From Cladochytrium replicatum (taxonomy: Eukaryota; Chytridiomycota; Chytridiomycetes; Cladochytriales; Cladochytriaceae), in the NCBI GenBank assembly GCA_025526935.1, contig JAHLKD010000008.1, positions 124,001-188,000 on the forward strand: 64,000 bases of DNA. Direction: 5' to 3'. Shown here in pieces: positions 12,034-24,586 of the stretch (the stretch's first letter is position 1; each line of letters begins with the position of its first letter). The position numbers were made by a program, and so were the translations under genes. A model generated the notes under the pieces. It was given only the letters and a program-made list of their open reading frames with translations. It ran no database searches and was not told the origin of the DNA.

Positions 12034-12345
12034 TGACCACGTCCCAGCTCTCCATTCCTATCTACACTGAACTGTCGCGATTGACAAAAGCAGCTCTTGT
12101 TTGTAAGGGTGATCAATTTCTGTACCTCATTCATGATCTCCTTATTTGTCAGGTCCCACAGATGCTTGTTTTATAGAGGAGAAAATTTGGGCACTCTTGG
12201 CACGTCGATAGTTCCTTCTGGTTGATTAGCTTTGGTGTTAACCGAGAATCATTAATATGGTGTTCTGATGTTTACACAAGATGTGACCAAAGCAAAACTA
12301 GTAGCTCACAAACATTCGTTTGTTGGTCTGGTTAACTACATCCCA
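12034..12345 (+). pseudogene. relic of a second GH35 beta-galactosidase copy
   Basis: Four pieces match the intact gene upstream, in the same order and direction. 12034-12068 matches the stem after the signal anchor (VTTSQLSIPIYT against VTRSQLSIPIYT). 12163-12204 matches the YGGTNWGTLG region as FYRGENLGTLG. 12261-12286 matches DPDVYTSYD. 12291-12345 matches KARLAYKHSFIGLVSYVP as KAKLVAHKHSFVGLVNYIP. The whole barrel between the first two pieces, including both catalytic glutamates, is missing and frames are broken. This is a decayed tandem duplicate. Confidence 0.8.
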
Positions 12346-12401
12346 GTAGGCAAGGTTCAGGTATGATGCCGACCAATCACTGAACAATTGCTTGTGGTAG
12401 A

Positions 12402-12512
12402 TGTTTCCATGATCATGAGCTTGAAACACATCTCTCGTGCTCGAAGCCCCAAAGCTCAATGTTCCATGATCATTAGCAGGAAACACATTTATCTTGGTCA
12501 AAGCCCAATTGA
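12402..12512. repeat. imperfect direct repeat, two units of about 55 nt
   Basis: Units start at 12402 and 12460. Both open with a variant of GTTTCCATGATCAT and continue with AGC, AAACACAT and a later AAGCCC. They lie in decayed DNA after the GH35 relic and match no known element. Confidence 0.65.
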
Positions 12513-14261
12513 AGAGTTCTGCTCGATGTGCATCCCAATGAACGTGGTCGCTGCAAAGTCCACTGTGGAAAAGAAAAACTCGTTGGATGCCAAGTTTTAT
12601 AGTACTGGGACCAGATCCGAACCAAAAGCTCAATAGTGCAAGAAGCCCAAGGATAAGATCAAGGTGTAGAACATTAATCAGCCTACTCTTGCAATTCATT
12701 AAAACTTTGACAGTACATATACGATTGGTGTGCCCTTTGTCAATGATTTCACTCAGCTCTTCCACTCTTGACATTCGTTATTTCGGTTACTTACTGTTTA
12801 TTGTTCCAACCTTGGATCATAGAAGGTTGGAGGGTTGTTTCCATTGTACAAGTTTTTCCCTATTAATAAACTCCTTAGTACTCTAAATTGGGTCACTGCC
12901 TGCAGTAATTTTAGAATGATCTCAGGTATGAGGTCGGATACATGGCATGTCTCAGGTAGCTCCTTCCAACCCTGACCTGTAAACTGGTGTTCTCCCAACA
13001 CTCTCAGATGCTTACATTCAACTTCGCCAGAGCCAAAAAAAAGTTGCAGCATTTTGCTGATAGAATTGACTTGAAGCTTAGGAGCCAGAAGTGACTGATT
13101 CTTCCAGCCTTTTTCTTCATGCAGTTTAAGTCAAACATAAATAGATGATTGTTGCAGGAAGCAAATGTCAATCTTCAGTCTGATGTAAATCCTGTTTGGT
13201 TCTACATGCCACCAATAAGCAACTTTGCAAGCCAACATCTTTGCACACACCAGCAAATGTTTCTGTTCTTTAATAGATTTCAGTGACAAACTGCTTTTTA
13301 GGTCAATGGCTCAAACTGTATTGGCACACTCATGTCCAGGTTAGGGCAAACTCTGTTAAGATACTCTCTATCTGTTTGCGCCTTTCTGTCCTTTTGTTTC
13401 TCCATCCATGATCCTCCTGTCCGAGTTGGCTGTTTTGCAGTATTAGAAGTTTATTTCTCATCAAATCAAATTGTGTAGGTAAAGGATTGTCTAGTTTCAG
13501 CACTATTTTTCTACTGAGGTCTTTTCTCAGTGCAGCCGAGCAAAGAGCCAAAGTTGAGAGAGCACGAGCCGGAGAACTCAGTGTTTAAAAAAATCATTGA
13601 TGTTCGCACAGCACTCAAAATGTTTCATGGATGTTGTCTTGCTGTGCATGATAATGCTATCAGCACATCCGAATGTCATAGTTCCGAGACAGGTGCGTTC
13701 TTATGAGACATTTCTGAGCTGCCTTACAGTACACAACAAACCAAACCATGTTCATCAGACATATGACTAACCAACAAAATCAATGAAAACAACAACTATG
13801 TCGACTTGATTTGTGCAGTATTCTCTCACGCAATATCTCGCAAACCCCAAGCGTCTCGGTACCGCGCTTATCAGCCGTAACCAATACCATGGAAGTCAAT
13901 GTGCGAGTGCCATCCAGCATTGTCTGCTTCTTGTGCGGCTGCATCAATTACCCCTAGCATTAGAGTCTAAACTTCTTTTGCACCAATTGTTACAATTACC
14001 ACTTCTGTCATTCCGACACAACAGCTGACACATCCACAGTTTCACCAGGAGGCTCGTCCTCTGGAAATGGTTCTGTTGTGGGTAGCTCGGAGGGATTGGT
14101 GTGGTGGACTAATATGTGCATTTATTGGCAGCGTTGTCGCACTGTTCACTGAAGCCTGGAAAATTCAACTGAAATGAACTACGAATGTTGTTTGCATATA
14201 GCTGGTTTGTGGCCCAAAAAGCAGCTCCCCAAAAATCGTTGATATTCTCCATAGGTACATG
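12513..14261. other. gene-poor decayed stretch
   Basis: No intact gene. Around 13813-14060 the plus strand has broken frames with Ala/Cys/Ser/Thr-rich coding-like sequence (YLANPKRLGTALIS, then SASCAAASITPS and SFAPIVTITTSVIP) and then GLICAFIGSVVALF, a possible membrane segment. Stops and frame changes interrupt it, so it may be a dead secreted or anchored protein gene. I cannot name the family. Confidence 0.4.
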
Positions 14262-15041
14262 CTATTTCAATTTCTTTGCGGCCCTGGCTTCTCGCTTTTT
14301 CGCAAATCGTTCATTGAGTCGGTCCAGTTTGTCCTGGAAGTTTGGAGGCTTCTTCACGTCGGCAAACTTCAGGATCGCACGCTCAAGTATATCAAGCAGA
14401 CTTTTGGCCTTAGGGCCTACTGCGAATGATTCAGTGGCGGGAATCCGATATGCTCCAATAGCTCCATGAGCAGATTGGAACACATACTCCAGCCTTCAAT
14501 TGGAAAAGAGTAAATACAAGATGGTCAAGAGTGGGACAAAATTGTTACCGGTAGCCTACTTTTCTTCTTTCCTTCTGTTCTACAACTTCTACCTGTGAGA
14601 ATCAACGTGAGATGTTAGCGGGAACCTGTAGCCTTTTGTCACTAACATCAACGAGTTCGTCAAGCTGTCACATAAGAGTTTCAAGGAATAAAATGAGCAT
14701 GTGCAACAGAGTTTTACACTCGGCTGACTCACTGCTGCAGCACGAATCGCTTGTGTGCGGCCAAACTTGCTCCGTACGACTCTGACTTCATTCTTCTGCA
14801 AGTCCATTATCGTGACATACGTATCGTCGATGTACTGGTGGGCAAGGAGCAAGAATCCCGCGAAAGCAAGTGCAGGCATGATCCAGTTCCCACCACGAAA
14901 GATTCCCGTGGTAAAATATATCAGCGTCCCTCCGCAGATGATCAGCCCGATGCAAAATAGATAATCCCGGGCGGACGGACCGCTCACGGGGATGGTGAGC
15001 TTCTGCTGGTCGGATGAATATTCGATCTGGCTGACTTTCAT
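14262..15041 (-). CDS. small two-TM membrane protein, family not recognised
   Basis: Exons 15041-14733, 14592-14549 and 14493-14262 give 194 aa beginning [19 protein letters not shown]. Two hydrophobic segments ([16 protein letters not shown] and [19 protein letters not shown]) form a hairpin, followed by a basic, probably beta-rich segment ([20 protein letters not shown]) and a lysine-rich C-terminal helix ending [11 protein letters not shown]. The hairpin-then-soluble-domain layout resembles PIG-H of the GPI-GlcNAc transferase complex, but motif agreement is weak. Its start codon lies next to the 5' end of the SBDS frame on the other strand, so the two 5' regions overlap. Confidence 0.7.
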
Positions 15042-16115
15042 TTGCTGAGACGAGACGCCACACCAAAAGTTGATGACAGCTCTTATCAAGAAACTGTGGG
15101 GACGATTTTCACGCCAGTAAACCAGGTCAAGCTCACGAATGTGTCGGTGGTGCGTCTAAAGAAGGGAGGGAAGCTATTTGAGATCGCAGCAAATAAAAAC
15201 AAGGTCATGGAGTGGAGAAGTGGAGTGTGAGTAATTTGGGCTTATGCATAGCGAAGGAGTGATAGCATGCATGCATGCATTGTCAGCGAACATTCTTAAT
15301 GCGCCATGTTTCGTTCAGGGAGACGGACCTGGACAATGTCATCCAAATCGACCAGGTGTTCATGAACGTGTCGAAGGGACAGCTCGCAAACAAGGAGGAG
15401 CTCACAAAGGCATTCAAGACGGACGAAAAGGACAAATATTGAAAGCGGTAATGAGGATTCGATGCAAAAATATCCACTCATGATCAATGAACGACATCGG
15501 ACAGATATTGCGAAAAGGGGAACTTCAGGTCGGTGAAGGGAGCGGCGCGCAACTGGATTCTTTAGCAAAGGAAATAGCGACGACAGTTGCGGGCATGTGT
15601 GTCGATCCAAACACGAAGGTTCCGCATCCTGTTGGGATCGTTGAACAAGCCATGCAGCATTTGCACTACTCAGTCTACCCAAATAAGAATGCAAAACAGC
15701 AAGTAAATGACGGCCTGGCAGTATGTCCGACGCAATTAACCAGACAAGTTTCGAATTTTTGTCACGCATTCGATGTTCTCAGGCAGATTGAAGCTAAGAA
15801 CCTCTTTCCCATAGCGCGCGCGAGCATGCGCGTTAGATCAGTCTCACCAGGCAAAGAAAAGAAAGTTGGTGAAGGAAAAATCCTGTCTATTGTTCAGATC
15901 GAAGATGAAGATTGGGGAGATGAGTACGAAATGGTACGTTGATAAGCACTGTTTGATTCAGAAGTCCGTATTTAATTTTGTTTAAGATTGCCACCATTAG
16001 TCCGAGCAGCTATCGCTCCATAGCGGCTGTGGTCGACGCACAGACAAGAGGAAAGGGGCAATTGGAGGTCTTGAGTGTTAAGGAAGTGAGGGAGGGAGAT
16101 GAAATGTTAACATAA
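15042..16115 (+). pseudogene. SBDS ribosome maturation factor, apparently disrupted
   Basis: SBDS works with EFL1 to release eIF6/TIF6 from pre-60S subunits. Identity is clear: [17 protein letters not shown] and [10 protein letters not shown] (domain 1), VFMNVSKGQLANKEEL, ILRKGELQV and AMQHLHYSVYPNKNAKQQ (domain 2), and RGKGQLEVLSVKEVREGDE at the end (domain 3). Exons read from 15042 to 15226, 15319-15447, 15510-15702, 15766-15933 and 15988-16115. Three problems appear: no in-frame ATG precedes IFTP; one base is missing near 15434, so the frame hits TGA at 15440 where family alignment needs ILKA; and the expected acceptor at 15765 reads CAC instead of CAG. Either this copy is dead or the assembly has errors. 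It converges on BNA6. Confidence 0.85.
15264..15281. repeat. GCAT microsatellite in the first SBDS intron
   Basis: Four consecutive copies of the tetramer GCAT, within an 92-nt intron. A simple repeat with no evident role. Confidence 0.8.
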
Positions 16116-16159
16116 ATGATTGTTAACATATTATGGTACTCTGCGTACCGATTCCAAGT

Positions 16160-17396
<1,237 letters not shown>

Positions 17397-17524
17397 TTTT
17401 CGGGCCCAAATCAACCCGTGAATGCGCCTCACCGGACCAGTCGGAAGGTACTCATTCTCATGATATTGGAAAACCGCCAAAACTGCCACATGGCAAACCT
17501 GATCCCATTAAATAATGCCTCTAG

Positions 17525-18690
17525 ATGTTTAACGGAGAAAACCTGGAATCCCATCGGAGTGGAGGAGGAGACGGACGGAGGGAAGTGTTCCCGGTGAAGG
17601 TATGCGATCAGTGCTACAAGAGCAAACTAAAATGCGATGCCCTCCAACCATCATGCTCACGCTGCGCATCAGTTCAGGCGGAATGTACATGTATGTAATC
17701 TTCACAAACTCATGGTCGCACACAACTGATTTCAGTAAAATTGCTCGTTAGATTTGAGAAAGTCGAACCCATCACTGGTTCTGTGCCAAAAGGTGGAACG
17801 AACGGTGGAAGGGCAGATCAATAACACATAGAGCATATGCTTCTCGGCAGTGCATATCAAGCACTTGTTCTACACTTCCCACACAAATTCGGTTCTGGCG
17901 AGGTTTATCATACTCATGAGGAGATGGACAATGAAGCTGAACTTGACGAAGATGAAAAGATAGTAGAACAGAATGATTCGAACAGCGGAGTGTCACAGCG
18001 GTTGGATCTGTTGATCTGTGCTTTGAAGAGGCAAGCGACTCCAATCAGGGGCATTTCATTCATGTTTGCTCAGGTATGCTGCATTTTGAACGTCACTGAC
18101 ATTTTCTGAAGTGCTTCGTGCCGGATATAGAGCTTGTTTGTTCACATATTGGCCATGATCCTGAGCAACCGGAATAATGAAGTGAATGGGGCAAGATGCC
18201 CGTTCAAAAATATTAAGCAACTGATGGAGTCGGCAGCGCGGACAGCAGAGAAGCACATCGACAGAAAAAGACCAAAGACTGGAGGCTGGAGGACTTTGAC
18301 CGCGAACGAGCCATATAATTGTTGAAAGTCGTTAACAACTTCACGTTTGGCGGCAAAGAACGTGCGTTAAGTGTGTCTGTGTTGAGGTGCATCTTCGCGG
18401 AATCGTACCAAAACCTTTTGGCTGCGACAAACGACATCGTTCCATGGTTTGTACAAGAGACACGATCTAAATTCCTGTTGCTCATGTTCACATTGTTTGC
18501 AGTTTAATAACCACTTTTTGGACCCGACCTGCGGTAGCCAGATCTCACTAACGGTCAACCGTCCAAAGGGTGCTCAATCATGCTGCACATCCACTTCTAA
18601 CGAACGCTTCTACCATAAGCGGATTGCTGCCCACAAGTCAGCTGGGTCTTGATGTTCATGGTCTTTCGCTTGTCATACCCCTTTGTGAAG
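17525..18690 (+). pseudogene. relic of a Zn2Cys6 transcription factor
   Basis: An ATG at 17525 opens a frame with a full zinc cluster (VFPVKVCDQCYKSKLKCDAL, then PSCSRCASVQAECTC), with all six cysteines at the same spacing as in the intact gene downstream. It then breaks: the stretch matching RKSKPELVRRQ is in another frame at about 17755-17825. Later pieces resemble other parts of that gene: an acidic stretch plus SQRLDLLICALKR (17920-18035), SLFVHILAMIL matching SLFVNAMAMSL (18130-18165), and possibly SGLLPTSQLGLDV near the C-terminus (18620). Most of the regulatory domain is missing. It is a tandem copy that decayed, although the zinc cluster itself is well kept. Confidence 0.75.
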
Positions 18691-18864
18691 GGGCATGGCT
18701 GGGGGGCACCACGACGTTTGATAATCTCTTCGCACAAACCCTTTATTTCCTCGACGCCTTTTCGTGTGGAGAAATGGACTGGAAGGCAGCCGAAACAGCT
18801 GAGAACCCGAGGGATTATACTCCATTCGCTTTCCCTTACATCCACTGCGCCACACATCTGGTCG

Positions 18865-21800
18865 ATGGCCTCTAACTCGGCTTCCTTTCACAGTGATAAT
18901 AACCCCGCGCCGAAACAAAAACGACGGAGAAATGTTTTTCCCGTGAGGGCATGCGACCAATGCTACAAGCGAAAGTTGAAATGTGACGCTACCAAACCGG
19001 TATGTTCTCGATGTGCGAGAGTTCAATCGCCCTGTACATGTAGGTATTATCCACCAGAGAGTAACAATTTTGTAACCGTTACAAAAGATGTGCGCAAGTC
19101 GAAACCGGAGTTAGTGCGCCGTCAAATCAGTGAGCGAACAATGGAAGAGCGGCTTGAAATCATTGAGCAGATGCTTCTCCCGATCATAAGTTCGCAGCAG
19201 CAAACTGGGTTATCTTGGTCAAACGCTACGAGGGCAAACACTGAGAACGCTGGAGTATCGAGTTTTGACGCGAACGATGACGATGACGACGAGGAATTTC
19301 TGGATGATGACCGGGATCCAAACAATATTCTCGCAAAACGCCTTAATTCACTTATCAAGGGACTTGAGAAACTCTCGACGGGAACGGGAGCAGGTGGGGG
19401 GTCGAATAGTTCAGATCGGGCTCAATCTAATGACCAATCTCAAGATGTCACCACCGAGCAGCTGCCCCCACCACCAGCCGCGGAAAGTGTTTCAAACAGT
19501 GGAAACAGCCCTCCAATCGTGGTCACAAATATTGACGACCACGGAGGGGTTGATATTCTTCCAGCCCATGTTGTCAAAGAACTCATTCGACTTGCACTGG
19601 AGAACGCAATGTGGCCTTCTGACTTTCTTCATGTTGATTATGTAATGGAAATGTTTGATAAATTGCCGAGGATGATCATGGTACGTTGCTCAACTGTTTT
19701 GATTCCCAATATTTAATGAGAGTCCATAAGGCGGCAGTTGCAGCTCGCTCAGCTCACTGGTTTAAAGATCTCACCATCCCCGGACCGAATGGATCTATAC
19801 TCGTCATTCCGAGCACCGAAATTGGACGAGGATTCTTTGAAAAGGCAAAGAATTTGATCAACTTCGAGTTTCCCAGCGTTCCCATGGTTATTGGGCTCAT
19901 GAGCATGGCGCATTACTGCATGGCAAACGCACAATTTCGAGCCGCGTGGATGTACAACGGACTTGCAAAGAGGATGGTAATTAGGCGTCATCACGTTGTC
20001 GCACATAACTCAATCCGGTTATAGGGACGATTGCTTTGCTTTCACATCGACCCTGATGAATGGGAGGTGAAGTTGGGTAAGTCATTAACGGCCCAACAAA
20101 AACAAATTCGACGGCGGGCATGGTGGGCATTGATCCTGATGGATTTGGTACGAAGCTCCTGTAATGACTCGACGCCGCTCATGTTAATCGATTTTGCAGC
20201 CGGATGGATATGAGATGGTTCGCGATTGCCAAGTCTTGCGGCCCCTACCAATCAGGCTCACTAGGACCTTCCATAAAGATGCTCACGAAGTTCCACCTGA
20301 GCTTGTCGCACAGTACCCGCCCGATGCCACTGCTTATGCCATGGACTTAATTCTTATGCTGGGGAAAGTTACTGCTTACGGCAGTTGGATTCACACATCC
20401 AGCATGCGAGGTGTATCTGCGCCAGACGAGCAAGTTTTCCGTGATTTGTTACAGGAGCAGCTTTCCCTGTACGATGCCATGCCTGCTTGGATCAAACAAT
20501 CACTGTCGTCGCCTGTACTTTCGGATGACATTGGGTCTATTGACCCACCATCATACTTCGCTGTTTTCGACCACATTCTATACCATGGGAACGTTATTCT
20601 TCTGAACCGACACAGAATGTCTGTGGCTCTCCTCAATGTAGATTTGGATAAGAATCCAGATGCTATGCTAAGGAACGAAAGTTTCACCTCATGCTATCTT
20701 GCGGCTGGGACTATAACATCCATTTTGAAGAATGTGCTCCTGACAAAAGATGGCCTTACTGCATATCGTTCGGTTTATATCATTATGTTTTCGTTATGCC
20801 AGGTAAATCGTTCTTTGTTTCTCTGGTGTGTCCACTAACTTTGATCAAGAGTCTCTTTGTTAATGCAATGGCGATGTCGCTTGGCATTCAAGTGAACGAC
20901 CGGAAGCTCTACCATACGTCCAATGATGCCATCCAGCATCATATCAGATTTATGAGAACCGTCAGCTTCAGATGGCAAATGATGGGAAAGCTGGCACACG
21001 CTATGGAGTGGCTACTCGAGAATATGGCTAAGCAGCGGAACCCCACTCCCTCGGACTTCGAGACGAATGACCAGGAGCAGGAGGAATCAAATCGGAAAAG
21101 AGCAATAGGAACACTCAAGTATATGAACGCAGTTGCGGTCGCTGGTCGGGAAGGGGCGATAAGCGCTTCGGTGGTAGACTCACTATCTTCAGCACCTGAT
21201 CGAGATCTCTCATCTGCAGCCGAAAATCTGGCTGCTTGGGTAAGCTTCAAGATCTATGAAGCGTAACTTAAGCTGACTTCCAAGCGTAGTTCAAAAGTGT
21301 TTTTCTGATCTCTCACGACCATTATAACACTCCTAATATTCCACCACAACGCGTTCAAAGTTCGGAACAGTCAACCTCCAGCGGAGGCAACCAGAGCGTG
21401 GGACAAAGGTCGTCTATTTCTTCAACATTACCTAATTTCTCCAAGGAAGTTCGTGTTGACTTCAATACTAGAAATACAGTATTGCCATCGCATCACCAAC
21501 CTGCACCAACGCCTCCGTTGTTTGTCAACAACCAGAGCACGCAAAGCTACGGAGGTGCGAATCCTTCCGCATCAATCATAGGAGGCTTGCTACCGTTTCA
21601 GACATCAATAGATGCTCCGAGGGGGACTTCCGAGCTCTTTCATTCAAATCTTAATCGAATGCTCGATGGTTCAGGACTGAGCAGGGGTCAGCTGCCGTTT
21701 GGTACCGGTCAGAATCTCCACACTTTGCAAATGAACTTCCCAGCTGCGACACAGTCGATGTCGTTTATGGGAAACACAGACTCATCCGACTTGAATTGGC

Positions 21801-21946
21801 AGTGGGATGACCCGAATGCCATGATCGGCTTGCTTGGGGGACCCAGTTATGAAGAATCGACCTCGCTTCAAGTTCAATTGCCGCAAATGGACAGAGCAAC
21901 ATTTGAGTTGCTTTACAAATCGACATTTGGCGGCAGTCATCAGTGA
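18865..21946 (+). CDS. Zn2Cys6 transcription factor with fungal MHR domain
   Basis: A nuclear DNA-binding regulator. Six exons (18865-19680, 19731-19976, 20025-20147, 20200-20802, 20850-21239, 21290-21946) give 944 aa. The Gal4-type cluster sits at residues 30-57 (C-x2-C-x6-C-x6-C-x2-C-x6-C), preceded by a basic KQKRRR patch. A short coiled region (RTMEERLEIIEQMLLP), an acidic run of Asp/Glu and a Ser/Pro/Gln linker follow. The middle-homology domain covers about 250-750, with QQKQIRRRAWWALILMDL as its most typical segment. The C-terminus is Asn/Ser/Gln-rich. I use ATG 18865 because upstream codons look non-coding. Target genes are unknown; the relic just upstream and BNA6 head to head with it do not prove control of NAD genes. 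Confidence 0.93.
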
Positions 21947-22053
21947 GGATACGAATGAAGGTTTCTGTTTTTCGATCATCAGTGCGATAAATAACAAACA
22001 ACAATGAATAATAAAGAGTATGTTCCTAAAAGTGGCTTGAGCAATAACTTCCC

Positions 22054-23094
22054 ATGCGTCGCACCACTGTTCTCCTGCTGGCGGTCCTGGTGGCTCTCGT
22101 GTACTTTGCGCTGCCAAAGCTTACTGAGTCGCTCAGGGAGTCGTACTTGGAAGAGTCATCTGCCGAGAAAGTCGGCAGTTTGAAATCTGAGCAGCCGCCC
22201 GCTGATACAGCAAAGTCTGCAACGTTGCCAAGCGATATCCCAAGCTCTGAACTGCCAGGGGCGATTACGCATCGTGTTTACTTTGATATTGCACACGGAG
22301 ATGAGAAAGTTGGCCGCATTGTCCTTGGATTGTACGGGAATGCCTTGCCGAAAACCGTGGAGAACTTCAGATCCTTGGCAACGGGCGAGAAGGGCTTCGG
22401 TTACAAGAACAGCAACTTTCACCGGTAATTAATCACTACGAGCCGCTCTTCCATTCTGTTTAAACAACTAATTTTATACTCGAAGGATCATCAAAGGATT
22501 TATGATCCAAGGAGGTAAAGGAATGATGTGTATTTTGAAGACCTCTTAACGAACAATTGTATAGGGGACTTTACTAGTGGCGACGGGTAATTGCTTTTTT
22601 GGAGAACTTGTGTTCCCCGCTGAAGGTGTTCATCAGGAGAGGAGGTAGGAGCATTTACGGGAATAAGTTCGACGATGAAGGATTCATGTTCAAGCACGAT
22701 GGTGCGGGGGTTCTTTCCATGGCAAATTCCGGTATTTGGATTCAAAGTTTCATCGCATTTGTACTCACAATCAGAATTATTATCAAAAGGCCCAGATACC
22801 AACGGCTCACAATTTTTCATAACTTGTAAGTTCATTCTCTTTTGGTTCCATCCAAAAGCGCTGTAACTATTTTTTGATGTTTGAAGTGGTGGAAACGGCA
22901 TGGTGAGTTTTGTCGACAGTTGTTTTTGGTTGGGTTTCAGCTTGGACGTCATTAGGTTGAACAACCACCACGTAGTCTTTGGTAGAGTTGTCGAAGGAAT
23001 GGATGTCCTCATGAAACTGGGTACAGTCAAGACAGGTGGGAGCGACAGGCCACAACAAGCTGTCAAAATCATTGAGAGCGGGGTTCTTCCATAA
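22054..23094 (+). CDS. cyclophilin-type peptidyl-prolyl isomerase with N-terminal membrane anchor (CypB-like)
   Basis: Catalyses cis-trans isomerisation of prolyl bonds, probably in the ER or secretory path. Seven exons (22054-22424, 22486-22514, 22565-22586, 22637-22731, 22790-22825, 22887-22902, 22956-23094) give 235 aa. The N-terminus [18 protein letters not shown] is a signal peptide or anchor, followed by a linker. The cyclophilin fold starts near residue 74: [23 protein letters not shown] and [12 protein letters not shown] (catalytic Arg, its codon split by an intron), [12 protein letters not shown], and [20 protein letters not shown] with the cyclosporin-contacting Trp. Two exons are only 22 and 16 nt. 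It has no clear ER-retention tail (it ends SGVLP). Confidence 0.93.
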
Positions 23095-23524
23095 TTGAAA
23101 TTAGATGAGTTGTTGGATGTGATGAGACTGATTTGCGGTTTTAATTATATGATTTTTTTGATCGAGCTCTTCCAACTTTGCTCACAGTGCACAACAGAAG
23201 AATATCTTCTCTGCCATATTCACGCCGATATGAATGAGGAATCGTTATGACTGGAAGGACATGCATCCGCTGTTTGGAGTCTCTTTGTGCAAGTGGAAGG
23301 TTATCCTCTGCTTGGGGGACATTTTCTGCCTTTTGTGTGCCTCGAGTATCGGTGAAATACGGAGTTGGAGTAGCAGCCATGCAACACGATCGGAACTTGC
23401 CTCACAATCTTTTTCCTGCGGAAGCATTCAAAAGGCGGCACCATTTCCCAATAAATCTCCATCAGGCAGCACCGAGCTCGAGAGAAAGCAGCACAACTAA
23501 TCAGCTTATCCAACTTTGAACACA
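23095..23524. other. intergenic, no gene seen
   Basis: About 430 bases with short frames on both strands that show no conservation I recognise. It should hold the promoter of the glycine-rich protein gene. Confidence 0.45.
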
Positions 23525-24385
23525 ATGCGCGCTTCCAAGCTTATCTTCCTCTTGTCGCCTATCGCTGCCGTGGTCATCGCTGCACCCGCCCGGCCGATGA
23601 CTAGTCCTTCCGTTGACAGCATCACGCCTCCTCCATCCGCGGCGATTACTGCCCCGACGGCCTCCTCCCCCATCCCGACAACTTTGGAGTCGCCCAATGT
23701 GCTTGAATCACCAAACATGCTGAACAATCCGAACACTGAGCACGTTGCTCCCACGCCTCTCCCCTCGTCCGACATCGACGCTGCGGGCTTCAAAGGATTC
23801 GGCGGCTACGGCGGCTACGGCGGCTACTGGCTCGACAAGAAGGGTTTCGGAGGCTTCGGGAAGAAAGGCTGGGGTGGTTTCGGCGGGTTCGGCAAAAAGT
23901 TGGACGCTGAAGCGGCAGATATTGAGGGCGAGGACGTAGGCTCGGCCGGGTTCGAGAAGGACTTTGGTGGGTACGGCGGCTTTGCAAACAAGGGGTTCGG
24001 TGGAGGATGGGGAGGCTACGGCGGTGGGTTCGGAAAGAAGTTTGACGCCGACGTTGCGTGGGTTGACGAGGACGATCTTGGCGCCGCGGGGTTTAAGGGA
24101 TTCGGCGGTTACGGTGGCTACGGAGGGTTTGGAAAGAAGGGCTTTGGAGGGTTTGGGAAAAAGTTTGGCGGCTTTGGGAAGGGGATTGGCGGAGTCGGCA
24201 AAAAGTTCGACTCTGAAGTGGCTGAAATCAATGAGGAAGATGTTCGTTCAGCTGGCTCCAAAGGATTCGGCGGATACTGAGGTTACGGCGGCTTCGGAAA
24301 GGAGTTTGGTGGATATGGCGGACAGGGAGGCTTTGGGAAGAAGTTGGACGTTGATGCTGCACAGATTATTTATGCAGATGAGTGA
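23525..24385 (+). CDS. secreted glycine/tyrosine-rich repeat protein with in-frame TGA
   Basis: Starts at ATG 23525 (MRASKLIFLLSPIAAVVIAA), a clear signal peptide. Residues 25-80 are Pro/Ser/Thr-rich. Then come three to four long repeats, each built of GFGG, GYGG and FGKK motifs followed by an acidic hinge such as FDADVAWVDEDDLGAAGF. The frame meets TGA at 24278-24280 inside a GGY run, yet the same frame continues for 34 more repeat-type codons (GYGGFGKEFGGYGG onward) to a TGA at 24383-24385 after an acidic tail. The first stop looks like a GGA-to-TGA change or a read-through site. No intron is needed. The composition resembles structural or adhesive wall proteins; function is inferred only from that. 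Confidence 0.8.
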
Positions 24386-24586
24386 TTGCAAGCACACTCT
24401 ATTTTTCCAGCAATTGGGAGTTCACTGTTCATCAGTTGTAAACGCTTTGTTAAATGTCAATTGGTTAAGGGGTATCAAAAGTTGCATCTCTTGCTTACTT
24501 CACAATGACTACACTAAAATCAATGATATGATATTGTTAATGCAGCACCGGCAAGAACCGCCAAATGCAGAACAAATGTCTCATCT

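Noticed and set aside
14992-15091. ATG at 14992 with a GTGAGC donor as a hidden first exon of SBDS
   Set aside because: It is attractive, but no acceptor up to 15091 has the matching phase.
15740-15766. Alternative SBDS acceptors at 15743 and 15748
   Set aside because: Both are AG sites but neither keeps the frame into the AFDVLRQIEAKN segment.
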